Source: Pantanalinema sp. (lineage in GTDB: Bacteria; Cyanobacteriota; Sericytochromatia; S15B-MN24; UBA4093). Taken from it: 48,438 nucleotides of DNA. Below are positions 31,819 to 39,584 of the stretch, piece after piece. The stretch is taken from the NCBI GenBank assembly GCA_036704125.1, contig DATNQI010000064.1:1-48438 (forward strand). Direction: 5' to 3'. Both the position numbers and the translations under genes were made by a program. The notes under the pieces are model-generated. The model had not been told where the DNA came from. It did no database searches and worked only from the letters and a program-made list of their open reading frames with translations. Position 1 is the first letter of the stretch; every line of letters starts with the position of its first letter.

Positions 31819-32919
31819 CTATTCTAGCATCTGGCCGTCGGGCTGGACGTCGGGTTCATCGTCCTCCTCGGGCTCTTCCAGGTGCAGGTCGCGCAGGCGC
31901 TGCTTGGACTTGCGGCGCGAGTCGTCGCGCGCCCCCGCGCTCAGGCGGATAAGCTTGGTCTCGCCGCCGCCGGCCGCCGCCTTGTGCTTGACGGCGCCCT
32001 CGTTCTTGGTGCTGGTGGCGGCCAGGCGTGCCTCGGTGGCCTCGAGCTCCTCGAGGAAGCGCAGGTAGCTCAGCTGGCGGCTCTCGGCGACGTTCGAGCG
32101 CTCGGCGACCGCGCAGCCGGGCTCGCCCCGGTGAAGGCAATCGGGGAAGCGGCAGTCGGGGATGTGCGGGGCCATCTCGGGGAAGAGCCAGCCGAGCTGG
32201 GTGGGATGCAGCGCCCCGAAGCCCAGGTGCGAGTAGCCGGGGGTGTCCGCCACGAAGGCGGTCTGGCCGTTGCTCTCGAGGGCGTAGAGCGAGGCGTAGG
32301 TGGTGGTGTGGCGGCCCCGGTGGATCTTGGCGCTGACCTCGGCGGCCTTGAGGGCGAGGCCAGGCTCCATGGCGTTGAGCAGCGACGACTTGCCCACCCC
32401 CGAGGGACCGGCGAAGACCGTCTCCTTGCCAGCCAGGAGCTCGCGCAGGGGCGCGACGTCCCTTCGCTCGGCCGAGACCGTCACCACCGGGTAGCCGATC
32501 GCGCGGTAGGGGGCGACGAGCGCCTCGAGCGCCTCGATGGAGAGCAGGTCCGCCTTGTTGATGGCGATCGCGCTCTCGATCCCGCTCTGGGCGACCAGCA
32601 CCAGGAAGCGATCGAGCAGCATCGGGTTGAAGGCGGGACGGTCGGCCGAGAAGACCAGGACCGCCTGGTCCACGTTGGCGATGGGCGGCCTGGGCAGGAG
32701 GTTGAAGCGGGGCAGGACCTCGGCGACGGTCGCCGTGCGGTTGGCCGGGTCGATCTCCTCGATCACGACGCGATCGCCCACGTGGATGGCGACCCGCTCC
32801 TTCTTGAGGCGGGCGCGCGGCAGGCACATGTAGTCCTCGCCCTGGTAGCGGACGGTGTAGTAGTTCGTGATCCGCCGGATCACGACCCCCGCGTCCGGCC
32901 CCCAAGCGCGCTCGGTCAT
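31819..32919 (-). CDS. rsgA: Ribosome small-subunit assembly GTPase RsgA, with long charged tail
   Basis: A 366-residue circularly permuted GTPase that checks late 30S maturation. Order: an N-terminal OB-fold (about 10-70), then G4 NKADL, G5 (VSAE), G1 GPSGVGKSS, G2 region RGRHTTTY, G3 DTPGY, and the C-terminal zinc knuckle CRFPDCLHRGEPGC. After the usual end (FLEELEATEARL) there is an extra tail of about 70 residues, first Lys/Arg-rich (DDSRRKSKQRLRD) and then acidic (LEEPEEDDEPD). Tails here vary in the family, but this is long. Its ATG overlaps the rlmN stop (ATGA). Confidence 0.96.
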   Translation of the reverse strand: MTERAWGPDAGVVIRRITNYYTVRYQGEDYMCLPRARLKKERVAIHVGDRVVIEEIDPANRTATVAEVLPRFNLLPRPPIANVDQAVLVFSADRPAFNPMLLDRFLVLVAQSGIESAIAINKADLLSIEALEALVAPYRAIGYPVVTVSAERRDVAPLRELLAGKETVFAGPSGVGKSSLLNAMEPGLALKAAEVSAKIHRGRHTTTYASLYALESNGQTAFVADTPGYSHLGFGALHPTQLGWLFPEMAPHIPDCRFPDCLHRGEPGCAVAERSNVAESRQLSYLRFLEELEATEARLAATSTKNEGAVKHKAAAGGGETKLIRLSAGARDDSRRKSKQRLRDLHLEEPEEDDEPDVQPDGQMLE

Positions 32920-33992
32920 TCGGCCACGGGCTCCGGCGTCTTCATGCCCTTGAGCAAGGGCACGATCTCGCCCGAGGCCTTGAGGGCCTGGCGCCGCAGC
33001 TGGCCGCAGGCGGCCGAGATGTCCGCGCCGCGCTCGACGCGCACCGTGACGGGGAAGCCCGCCGCCTCGAGCACCGAGCGGAAGGCCTGGATGGCCGCAG
33101 GCGAGCTGGGTCGGAACTGCGCGTCGGTGGCGTTGAAGGGGATGAGGTTGACGTGGCAGTGGATGCCCCTGAGCCAGTCGGCGGTCTGTCTGGCGAGCTC
33201 GGGGGTGTCGTTGACCCCGTCGAGCATGACGTACTCGATGGTCAGGCGTCGGCCCGTGCGCTCGGTGTAGTCCTGCACCGCCTCGCGCAGCACCGAGAGC
33301 GGGTACTTGCGGTTGAGGGGCACCAGAAAGTCGCGCAGCGCGTCGTTGGGGGCGTGCAGGGAGAGCGCGAGAGTGAGCTGGAGGTCCTCGTCGGCGAGCT
33401 GCTTGATCCCAGGCACCACCCCCGAGGTCGAGACCGTCAGGTGCCGCATGCCGATGCCCACCTCCTCGTTGAGGAGGCGAAGGGCCTTGAGGGTGTTGGC
33501 GTAGTTGAAGAGCGGCTCGCCCATGCCCATGAAGACGACGTGGGAGACCCGCTCGCCGGTCCGGCGCTGGATCTCGAGGACCTGGGCGACCATCTCTGCG
33601 GGCGAGAGGTGGCGCTGGAAGCCTGAGAGGCCGGTCTCGCAGAAGGCGCAGGCCACCGCGCAGCCGATCTGGGTCGAGATGCAGACGCTGGTGCGGCCGT
33701 CGCTCGGCATGAAGACGCTCTCGATCATGCCGCAGCCGTGGGTGTCGAAGAGGAACTTCTGGGTGCCGTCAGTCGCCTCTTGCACCCGGGTCACCTCGAG
33801 GGCCCCGGTGCCGTGGCCCGCCTCGGCGAGCTTGGCCCTGAAGGCGGCGGGCAGGTCGCTCATGGCCGCAAGATCGGTCTGGCTCTTCTGGTAGAGCCAG
33901 GTTGCGATCTGCTTGCCCCTGAAGGGCTTCTCGCCGAAGGACTCGGCGAGGGTCTTGAGTTCCTGGGTCGTCAGACCCGCCAGTTCAGCCAT
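32916..33992 (-). CDS. rlmN: Dual-specificity 23S rRNA/tRNA (adenine-C2) methyltransferase
   Basis: A 358-residue radical-SAM enzyme that methylates C2 of A2503 in 23S rRNA and A37 in some tRNAs. The radical-SAM cluster is CAVACAFC (Cys111, Cys115, Cys118). GMGEPLFNYAN, the SAM-binding region, and RGADISAACGQL, with the second catalytic cysteine, are present. I start at the ATG 33992 (MAELAGLTTQELK), which matches the family N-terminus; a longer reading to 34034 lies inside rsmB. The start overlaps the rsmB stop by 8 nt (ATGGCTGA), indicating coupling. Confidence 0.97.
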   Translation of the reverse strand: MAELAGLTTQELKTLAESFGEKPFRGKQIATWLYQKSQTDLAAMSDLPAAFRAKLAEAGHGTGALEVTRVQEATDGTQKFLFDTHGCGMIESVFMPSDGRTSVCISTQIGCAVACAFCETGLSGFQRHLSPAEMVAQVLEIQRRTGERVSHVVFMGMGEPLFNYANTLKALRLLNEEVGIGMRHLTVSTSGVVPGIKQLADEDLQLTLALSLHAPNDALRDFLVPLNRKYPLSVLREAVQDYTERTGRRLTIEYVMLDGVNDTPELARQTADWLRGIHCHVNLIPFNATDAQFRPSSPAAIQAFRSVLEAAGFPVTVRVERGADISAACGQLRRQALKASGEIVPLLKGMKTPEPVAE

Positions 33993-35319
33993 GCTTGCGC
34001 TCCAATCGCGCGATGAAGAAGCCCTCGACCCCATGCTTGCTCGGCAAGAGCTGGATCATGCCGTCCTCGGCGTCGCCCCGCCACGCCTCCGGCAGGTAGG
34101 GCCGGACGTCGCCCGGGACGAAGTCGGCGTGCGCCGAGAGGAAGTCCCGCACCACCTGCTGGTTCTCCGCCGGGTTGATGGTGCAGGTGGCATATACCAT
34201 CACCCCGCCTGGCTTCAGGGCCTTGGCGGCGTTCGCGAGGATCGCCCCCTGCTCGGCCGGCAACGCGTCGACCTGCTCGGGCGTCTGGTGCCAGCGCAGA
34301 TCACTCTTGCGGTAGAGCACGCCGAACCCCGAGCACGGCGCATCCACCAGGATGCGATCGGCGGCCTCGGCGATCGGCGCGGTGCCGTCCTGAGCCCGCA
34401 GGGTCACGATGTGCTCCGCAAGCCGCGTCGCGTTCTCGGCCACGAGCGAAAGGCGCCCCTCGTGCGGGTCGATGGCGATGACACGGCCCTCGTCGCGCAT
34501 CAAGGCGGCCAGGTGGGTGGTCTTGCCGCCCGGGGCCGCCCCGATGTCCACCACGGTCTCTCCCGGCTGGGGATCGACCACGTGGCTCGCGAGCATGGCG
34601 GCCTCGCCCTGCACGTACCAGGTGCCCTCATTATACGCGGGGATCTGGCTCAAGGCCACGCCGTGCGGAAAGCGAATCCCGTCGCGCACCACCGGGCTCG
34701 GCTCGGCGTCGAGGGCCGCCTCGCGCAGCTGCTCGAGGAGGGTGTCGCGCGCGATCTTGAGGGTGTTGGCGCGCACGGCCATGGGGGTCGGGTGGTTGCT
34801 CGCTTCTGCGAGCTCGGCGGCGACGTCGAAACCGAAGGCCTCGACCCAGCGCGACACGAGCCAGTCGGGCAGCGACGCGCGCACCCCGATGGCGGCCACC
34901 GGCTCCTTGGCAGGGTCCGGCATGGGGATGTCGCGCCCCTCGCGCTGCACGCGCCTCAGGACCGCGTTGGTCAGCTTGGCCACGCCCGAGTGGCCGTAAC
35001 GGTGCGCAAGCTTGACGGCCTCGTCGATGGCCGCATGGGCGGGGATGCCCGAGGTGTACAGGAGCTGGTACGCCCCCATGCGCAGGTTGTTGCGGATGGG
35101 GGCGGTGAGCTTGTCGAGACCGGTCCGGACGAAGGAGCCGAGGATGTGATCGAGGGTCCGGCGGCGGCGGACCGTGCCGTTGACCAGCTCGGTGATCAGG
35201 GCGCGATCGCGCCCCGAGATGCCGGTGAGGCCCTGCAGGGCCAGGTTGGCGAAGGCAGCGCGCTGCTCGACGTCGATGAGGATCTTCAGCGCCTGGGCGC
35301 GGGGCGTAAGGTGTGCCAT
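33985..35319 (-). CDS. rsmB: 16S rRNA (cytosine-C5) methyltransferase RsmB/Sun
   Basis: A 444-residue cytosolic enzyme that methylates C967 (E. coli numbering) of 16S rRNA. The N-terminal NusB-like RNA-binding domain (about 5-140) includes VNGTVRRRRTLD. The C-terminal Rossmann methyltransferase shows motif I IGAAPGGKTTHLAALM, motif IV DAPCSGFG with its cysteine and motif VI VYATCTINPAEN with the catalytic cysteine. CAGGAG precedes the ATG. It is first in the six-gene operon ending with pth, and lies just after the terminator of the upstream lipoprotein gene, so its promoter is probably within 35320-35372 or transcription reads through. Confidence 0.96.
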   Translation of the reverse strand: MAHLTPRAQALKILIDVEQRAAFANLALQGLTGISGRDRALITELVNGTVRRRRTLDHILGSFVRTGLDKLTAPIRNNLRMGAYQLLYTSGIPAHAAIDEAVKLAHRYGHSGVAKLTNAVLRRVQREGRDIPMPDPAKEPVAAIGVRASLPDWLVSRWVEAFGFDVAAELAEASNHPTPMAVRANTLKIARDTLLEQLREAALDAEPSPVVRDGIRFPHGVALSQIPAYNEGTWYVQGEAAMLASHVVDPQPGETVVDIGAAPGGKTTHLAALMRDEGRVIAIDPHEGRLSLVAENATRLAEHIVTLRAQDGTAPIAEAADRILVDAPCSGFGVLYRKSDLRWHQTPEQVDALPAEQGAILANAAKALKPGGVMVYATCTINPAENQQVVRDFLSAHADFVPGDVRPYLPEAWRGDAEDGMIQLLPSKHGVEGFFIARLERKHG

Positions 35320-35336
35320 GGTCTCCTGAAATGCAA

Positions 35337-35360
35337 GAAAGGCGGCACGTGCCGCCTTTC
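35337..35360 (-). terminator. 24-nt perfect palindrome terminator
   Basis: GAAAGGCGGCAC/GTGCCGCCTTTC is a perfect palindrome followed on the reverse strand by TTGCATTTC. It lies between the lipoprotein gene at 35373 and rsmB. The T-rich arm fits intrinsic termination of the lipoprotein transcript. Confidence 0.7.
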
Positions 35361-35372
35361 CAGCTTAGGGGT

Positions 35373-36053
35373 TTAGTTCGCTCGTTTCAAGGTCTCGGCC
35401 TCGATGAGGATGGTGCTGATGCCCAGCAGGTCCTTCTTTACCAGCTCGAAGAGCTCGCGCAGGGTGGGCTTGAGCGGAGCCTCGCCCGTCACCCACTTCC
35501 AGACGTAGGGGGTGAGGCGCTCCCACAGGAAGCCGAAGGGCAAGCCGCCCAGCCCCTCCGAGATCACGCCGTAGAGGATGGCCTTGACCAGCTCTTCCTT
35601 CTTGTAGCTGGCGCCCTCATGAGTCTTGGTGTACCAGTACCAGGCCTTGGCGCCCCCGTACAGCATCTTGGCGGCGACGTAGACGACCCGCACCGGGATC
35701 ATCTTGGAGTCGGCGTCGTAGTCGAGGGTGGTGACGACCTCGCCCGCCCGGAAGGTGACCTTGCCGGTCTTGGGGGTCTGGGTGAAGTCGTAGCTGACGG
35801 CCTCTACGTCCTTCGTCTCCACCGTGACCACGGCACCCGCCAGGCGAACCTTGGCGCCGCCCTGCTTCATCTGCTCGGCGAACGCGGAAGCCAGCTCGAC
35901 CCCGTTGCGGGTCGTGGCGCTCGCGCGGCTGGCGCCCGAGGCCCCGTCCTGCGAGAAGGAAGACGGCACGGCGACGCCGCACCCGGTCATGGAGACCATC
36001 GCGAGGCTGGCCGCGAGGCCGAGGCAAAGTCCCTTGTGGCGCAGTCGGGTCAT
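35373..36053 (-). CDS. Putative lipoprotein of unknown function
   Basis: A 226-residue exported protein with signal peptide ending MVSMTGC (Cys near 25). The mature part begins with a Ser/Ala-rich linker, then a strand-rich region (VRLAGAVVTVETKDVEAVSY, VTFRAGEVVTTLDYD) and a helical C-terminal half with YGGAKAWYWYTKTHEG and LWERLTPYVWKW. I do not recognise it. The start is set by spacing: AGGAGG abuts an upstream GTG (36065) but lies 11 nt before the ATG at 36053. It diverges from trmL across 116 nt and ends at a palindromic terminator. Confidence 0.78.
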   Translation of the reverse strand: MTRLRHKGLCLGLAASLAMVSMTGCGVAVPSSFSQDGASGASRASATTRNGVELASAFAEQMKQGGAKVRLAGAVVTVETKDVEAVSYDFTQTPKTGKVTFRAGEVVTTLDYDADSKMIPVRVVYVAAKMLYGGAKAWYWYTKTHEGASYKKEELVKAILYGVISEGLGGLPFGFLWERLTPYVWKWVTGEAPLKPTLRELFELVKKDLLGISTILIEAETLKRAN

Positions 36054-36119
36054 GATCCGGGTCACCTCCTCTTGAAAGGCAGTCGGTCCGTGGGTTACGC
36101 TAAGATTTCAGCTCTTTAC

Positions 36120-36147
36120 TTGAACTTAATCTAAACATAACTATATC
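36120..36147 (+). promoter_or_regulatory. Promoter of trmL
   Basis: TTGAAC (36120-36125), a 16-nt spacer and TATATC (36142-36147) give a start about 15 nt before the ribosome-binding site, so the leader is short. The spacer is AT-rich with TTAA and TAAAC elements unlike the GC-rich surroundings. Confidence 0.5.
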
Positions 36148-36169
36148 AAGCGAGAGGAGGCTTGGCAAG

Positions 36170-36703
36170 ATGCTGCGAATCTGTTTGGTCGAACCCGAGA
36201 TCCCACCCAACACCGGCAACGTCGCCAGGCTCTCGGCGGCGCTCGCCGTGCCGCTCCATCTGATCGAGCCCCTGGGCTTCGACGTGTCGGAGAAGGCGGT
36301 GAAGCGCGCGGGGCTCGACTACTGGGAGCACGTCAAGCTCCAGGTGCATCCCGGCTTCTCGGAGTTCGTTCGGGCCACCAGCCCCACCCGGTTGATCTAC
36401 ACCTCCTCGAGCGCCGAGACGCTTTACACCGAGGTGGAGTACCAACCGGGTGACTGCCTGGTCTTCGGCAAGGAGACCTCGGGCCTGGATCCCAAGATCT
36501 GGAAGGATCTCCCGGGAGTGGTGGTGCGGATCCCGCACTGGGGGCCGGTGCGCAGCCTGAACCTCTCCAACGCGGTGGCCGTCGTCGCCTACGAGGCCAT
36601 GCGCCAGCTGCGCGAAAGGGGGGACGTCCCCCCGCCCGTTCCACGGGCCGAGGACCGTCCCCCCACGACTTCCTACGAGCGCCTCAAGCGGCGCTCTCCC
36701 TGA
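36170..36703 (+). CDS. trmL: tRNA (cytidine/uridine-34 2'-O)-methyltransferase
   Basis: A 177-residue SPOUT-fold enzyme that 2'-O-methylates the wobble base of certain leucine tRNAs. It shows EPEIPPNTGNVARLSAAL at the N-terminus, FGKETSGLDP, and the trefoil-knot SAM-binding segment RSLNLSNAVAVVAYE. The C-terminus carries about 20 Pro/Arg-rich residues (GDVPPPVPRAEDRPP) beyond the usual end. GAGGAGG lies 9 nt before the ATG. Its stop codon directly abuts the stop of the convergent NHL-repeat gene (TGATCA). Confidence 0.96.
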   Translation: MLRICLVEPEIPPNTGNVARLSAALAVPLHLIEPLGFDVSEKAVKRAGLDYWEHVKLQVHPGFSEFVRATSPTRLIYTSSSAETLYTEVEYQPGDCLVFGKETSGLDPKIWKDLPGVVVRIPHWGPVRSLNLSNAVAVVAYEAMRQLRERGDVPPPVPRAEDRPPTTSYERLKRRSP

Positions 36704-37990
36704 TCAGGGCTTCAGCTTGCGGATCTTGCCGACGCCGTACTCCGAGAAGTAGACGTCTCCCGCCTGGGTCATGTAGACCCCGTCGGGCGCCGAGATTGGC
36801 ACCTGCCGGGCCTCGGTGCCCTCGGCGATCGGCGTCGCGCCGTCGGGTGGCTGCCAGTTGCCCGCGATGGTGGTGATGACGCCCTGGGCGTCGATGCGCC
36901 GGATGGCATAGTTCTGGGTGTCGGTCACGATCAGGTTGCCCACCGCATCCACCGTCACCGTGGTCGGCCCGTTCAGGGTGGCCTGGGTGGCAGCGCCCCC
37001 GTCGCCCAGGGGGGTGTCGCCGAAGGGGTTCGGGTAGTAGCCGTAGACCTTGGGGTCGTTGGTGGCCTTGCCCGTCCCCGCGACCGTGGTGATCACCCCG
37101 GTCGCCAGATCCACCGCGCGGAGGTTGTTGTTGTCGGTGTCGACGATGATCAGGCGCCCCGTCTTGTCGAAGGCGAGCCAGTTGGGGCTCGAAAGCTTGG
37201 CCTGGGTGGCGGGCCCCCCGTCGCCGCCGTTGCCGCCCTCGCCGGTGCCGGCCACGACGGTGATCGTCTCGGTCTGGGCGTCCACCTTGACGACCCGGTG
37301 CCCCGCGTACTCCGAGATGTAGAGGTTGCCCTCGGCGTCGTAGACCAGGCCCTGGGGGCCCTTCAGGTTGGCGTCGCGTGCCGGCACCCCGTCTACAACC
37401 TCGAGCTCCCCACCGCCCGCGATGCGGTGGATCCGGCCCTGGGCATCGATCATCCGGACCTTGCCCGGGATGTCATTCGATGAGAAGCCGTACTCGGAGA
37501 AAACCAGGCTCGAATCCGGGCCGGCCACGATGGCGTAGGGCTTGGCGAGCTCGGCGTCGGTTGCAGGCCCCCCGTCCCCGGCCTCGCCGGGGTTGCCCGT
37601 ACCAGCGACGTTCTCGATGATCCCCTCGGGGGTCACCCGCCGTAGTCGGTGGGCCTTGTAGTCCGCCACGTAGACGCTGCCGTCCGGGGCCTGGAAGACG
37701 CCGGTGGGCGAGTCGAGCTTGGTCTGGAGGGCGGGCGCCCCTGGATCCGGCTCGCCCTTCACGCCGATCCCCGCCACCGTGTAGAGGTGGTAGGCCTCGG
37801 GGGTCTGGGGCGGCGCCACGCTGGGGTTGGGCGCGGGTGTCGGCTGGACGCCCGCGCCGGGCACGACGACCGGCGGGGTGGGGCCCGGCCCGGGGGTCGC
37901 ACCGGTCGGGGGGGCTTGCCTGCAACCCGCCAGGGCGATGGTTCCAGCCAACAGGACCCCAGCCAGCAGGCGCAATGGATGGTCGTACAT
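36704..37990 (-). CDS. NHL-repeat beta-propeller lipoprotein
   Basis: A 428-residue exported protein. The lipobox is IALAGC (Cys23). A linker of about 45 residues rich in Pro/Gly/Val (TPPVVVPGAGVQPTPAPNPS) precedes a six-bladed NHL-type propeller (about 70-428). Recurrent units are visible: LDSPTGVFQAPDGSVYVADY, LKGPQGLVYDAEGNLYISEY, LSSPNWLAFDKTGRLIIVDT, LNGPTTVTVDAVGNLIVTDT, each with VAGTG nearby. NHL propellers bind proteins or ligands, and some are lyases; no catalytic site is evident. GAGGG precedes the ATG. It is followed on the same strand, 101 nt upstream, by the subtilase gene. Confidence 0.9.
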   Translation of the reverse strand: MYDHPLRLLAGVLLAGTIALAGCRQAPPTGATPGPGPTPPVVVPGAGVQPTPAPNPSVAPPQTPEAYHLYTVAGIGVKGEPDPGAPALQTKLDSPTGVFQAPDGSVYVADYKAHRLRRVTPEGIIENVAGTGNPGEAGDGGPATDAELAKPYAIVAGPDSSLVFSEYGFSSNDIPGKVRMIDAQGRIHRIAGGGELEVVDGVPARDANLKGPQGLVYDAEGNLYISEYAGHRVVKVDAQTETITVVAGTGEGGNGGDGGPATQAKLSSPNWLAFDKTGRLIIVDTDNNNLRAVDLATGVITTVAGTGKATNDPKVYGYYPNPFGDTPLGDGGAATQATLNGPTTVTVDAVGNLIVTDTQNYAIRRIDAQGVITTIAGNWQPPDGATPIAEGTEARQVPISAPDGVYMTQAGDVYFSEYGVGKIRKLKP

Positions 37991-38091
37991 GGTCTTCCCT
38001 CATCCTCTCGGACAACTGCTTCCAGACAAGGAAGCTTAAAGCCCTGGGATGAAGGGGGCATGGCCCCGGCATTGAGGGAATGTTGCGCCGT

Positions 38092-39381
38092 CTACGGCAG
38101 CTTGCTGAGGTCGATGCGGCCGTAGCCGAACTGCTCGGTTCGCCCGCGGGTGCCCAGCGGATCGACCGCCTGGGCGAGCGCGGCCTGGACCTGGGAGGGG
38201 GTCCAGCCGGGATGGGCGGCGTAGAGGACCGCCGCCGCCCCCGCCACGACCGGGGCGGCCATGCTCGTGCCGCTGAGGCTCTTGTAGCCGCCGGCGAGGA
38301 AGGTCGAGAAGATGCCGTCCCCCGGAGCCGCCAGGAAGACCTCGCCGCCGTGGTTGGAGAAGCTCGCCAAGTGCTCGACCCCGCGCTTGGAGGTGGCCGA
38401 GATGGCGAGCACGCCGGGGGAGTTGGCGGGTGAGCTGACCGGCCCGTTCTGGTTGCCCGCCGCGGCGATCACCGTCGCCCCGTGCTCGTTGGCGTACTTG
38501 ACCGCCAGGTCGAAGATGGGATTGCGCTTGGTCGAATCGCTGCTGAAGCTGAGGTTGAGGACCTTGGCCCCCGCGTCGACCGCGTACTTGATCCCGGCGG
38601 CCGCCCCGAAGTCGGTCCCGCCCGCGTGGTCCATGACCTTGATGGCCAAGAGGCGAACGTCCCAGGCGACCCCCGCCACGCCGATCCCGTTGTTGCCCGC
38701 CGCCCCGATGAGGCCCGCCACGTGCGTCCCGTGCCCGTCGCGGTCCATGACGTCCTTGTTGCCGTCCTTGAAGTTGTAGCCGATCGCCACCCGTCCCTGG
38801 AGATCGGGATGGTTGTAGTCGATGCCGGTGTCGATCACCGCCACGGTCACCCGGCTCGCGTCGATCCCGCGGCGCCAGAGGGCGCGCGCGTTGGTGACCC
38901 CGTCCCCGAAGCCCCACTCGCTGTTGAAGTAGGGATCGTTGGGGGTCAGCCCCCCGAACGGATCGAAGGCGAGCGCCCGGGGCCTGGGGACGGCATCGAC
39001 CGAGCGGTTGGGGGCGATGAGGGCCACCGCCGGGTGGGTCTGGTAGGCGCGGATCGCCTCGTCGACCGTGACTCCGCTCGGCAGCCTCAGCATGCGCAGG
39101 GGGGTCGAGAAGTCGAGGGCGCCGAGCACCACGGGCTGGCCCCCGCCGAGAGCGGGCAGGGCCTCGACGTCGTAGCCCGGCTTGAGGCCCACGATGAGCT
39201 GCCCGTCCTCGGCCCTGACCCCGGCGCGCAGGCCGAAGGCCGTCATGGGCGTGAGCGTCGCCCCCGGGTCGGGGGCCCCGATCCCCGGGGCGACGCTCGC
39301 GCATCCCCCGCCCTGGGCGATCGCCCCCGCGCAGAGGGCAAGCAACACGCACCAGCGACCTAAAACGAATGCAGTCGGCAT
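38092..39381 (-). CDS. Subtilisin-like (S8) serine peptidase, exported
   Basis: A 429-residue protein: signal peptide ending near Cys27 (AIAQGGGC, an imperfect lipobox), a propeptide-like region (about 60-130), then the peptidase domain. The triad is Asp184 (AVIDTGIDYNHPDL), His217 (DGHGTHVAG) and Ser373 (LSGTSMAAP), with oxyanion Asn310 (AAAGNQNG). All are present, so it should be active. The start ATG at 39381 follows GGGAGG at 7 nt; an in-frame upstream start would precede the signal sequence. No C-terminal sorting domain. It diverges from the GH1 gene. Confidence 0.93.
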   Translation of the reverse strand: MPTAFVLGRWCVLLALCAGAIAQGGGCASVAPGIGAPDPGATLTPMTAFGLRAGVRAEDGQLIVGLKPGYDVEALPALGGGQPVVLGALDFSTPLRMLRLPSGVTVDEAIRAYQTHPAVALIAPNRSVDAVPRPRALAFDPFGGLTPNDPYFNSEWGFGDGVTNARALWRRGIDASRVTVAVIDTGIDYNHPDLQGRVAIGYNFKDGNKDVMDRDGHGTHVAGLIGAAGNNGIGVAGVAWDVRLLAIKVMDHAGGTDFGAAAGIKYAVDAGAKVLNLSFSSDSTKRNPIFDLAVKYANEHGATVIAAAGNQNGPVSSPANSPGVLAISATSKRGVEHLASFSNHGGEVFLAAPGDGIFSTFLAGGYKSLSGTSMAAPVVAGAAAVLYAAHPGWTPSQVQAALAQAVDPLGTRGRTEQFGYGRIDLSKLP

Positions 39382-39518
39382 CAGCGTCCTCCCGCCCGGC
39401 AAGCGACACCCCACAGTCTAGGGTCAGAGGCCGTCGAGCGCTTCGGCGCGTTCGACCAAGAGCTTGGGGGAACACGATGCTCGCTCGCTGGGGGGCTTGC
39501 GCCCCCTCGCCGGATGGA

Positions 39519-39553
39519 TTAAGTTTAACTTTAATTTAAACTTATTTAAGTTT
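39519..39553. promoter_or_regulatory. AT-rich nested inverted repeats upstream of the GH1 gene
   Basis: A 35-nt AT-only-like island in GC-rich DNA holds the perfect inverted repeat AAACTTA-TT-TAAGTTT (39538-39553) and a second AAGTT-T-AACTT (39521-39531). It lies in the subtilase/GH1 divergent region, 20 nt before the GH1 ribosome-binding site, where it could be an operator or UP-type promoter region. A GC hairpin (39491-39506) sits next to it. Confidence 0.5.
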
Positions 39554-39584
39554 GGATCGCCCGCGTCCCCCCGAGGAGGTTCCC

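Noticed and set aside
29051-31827. Long plus-strand open frames over pth, prs and glmU
   Set aside because: Shadow frames opposite fully recognisable conserved genes, with no ribosome-binding site or family match.
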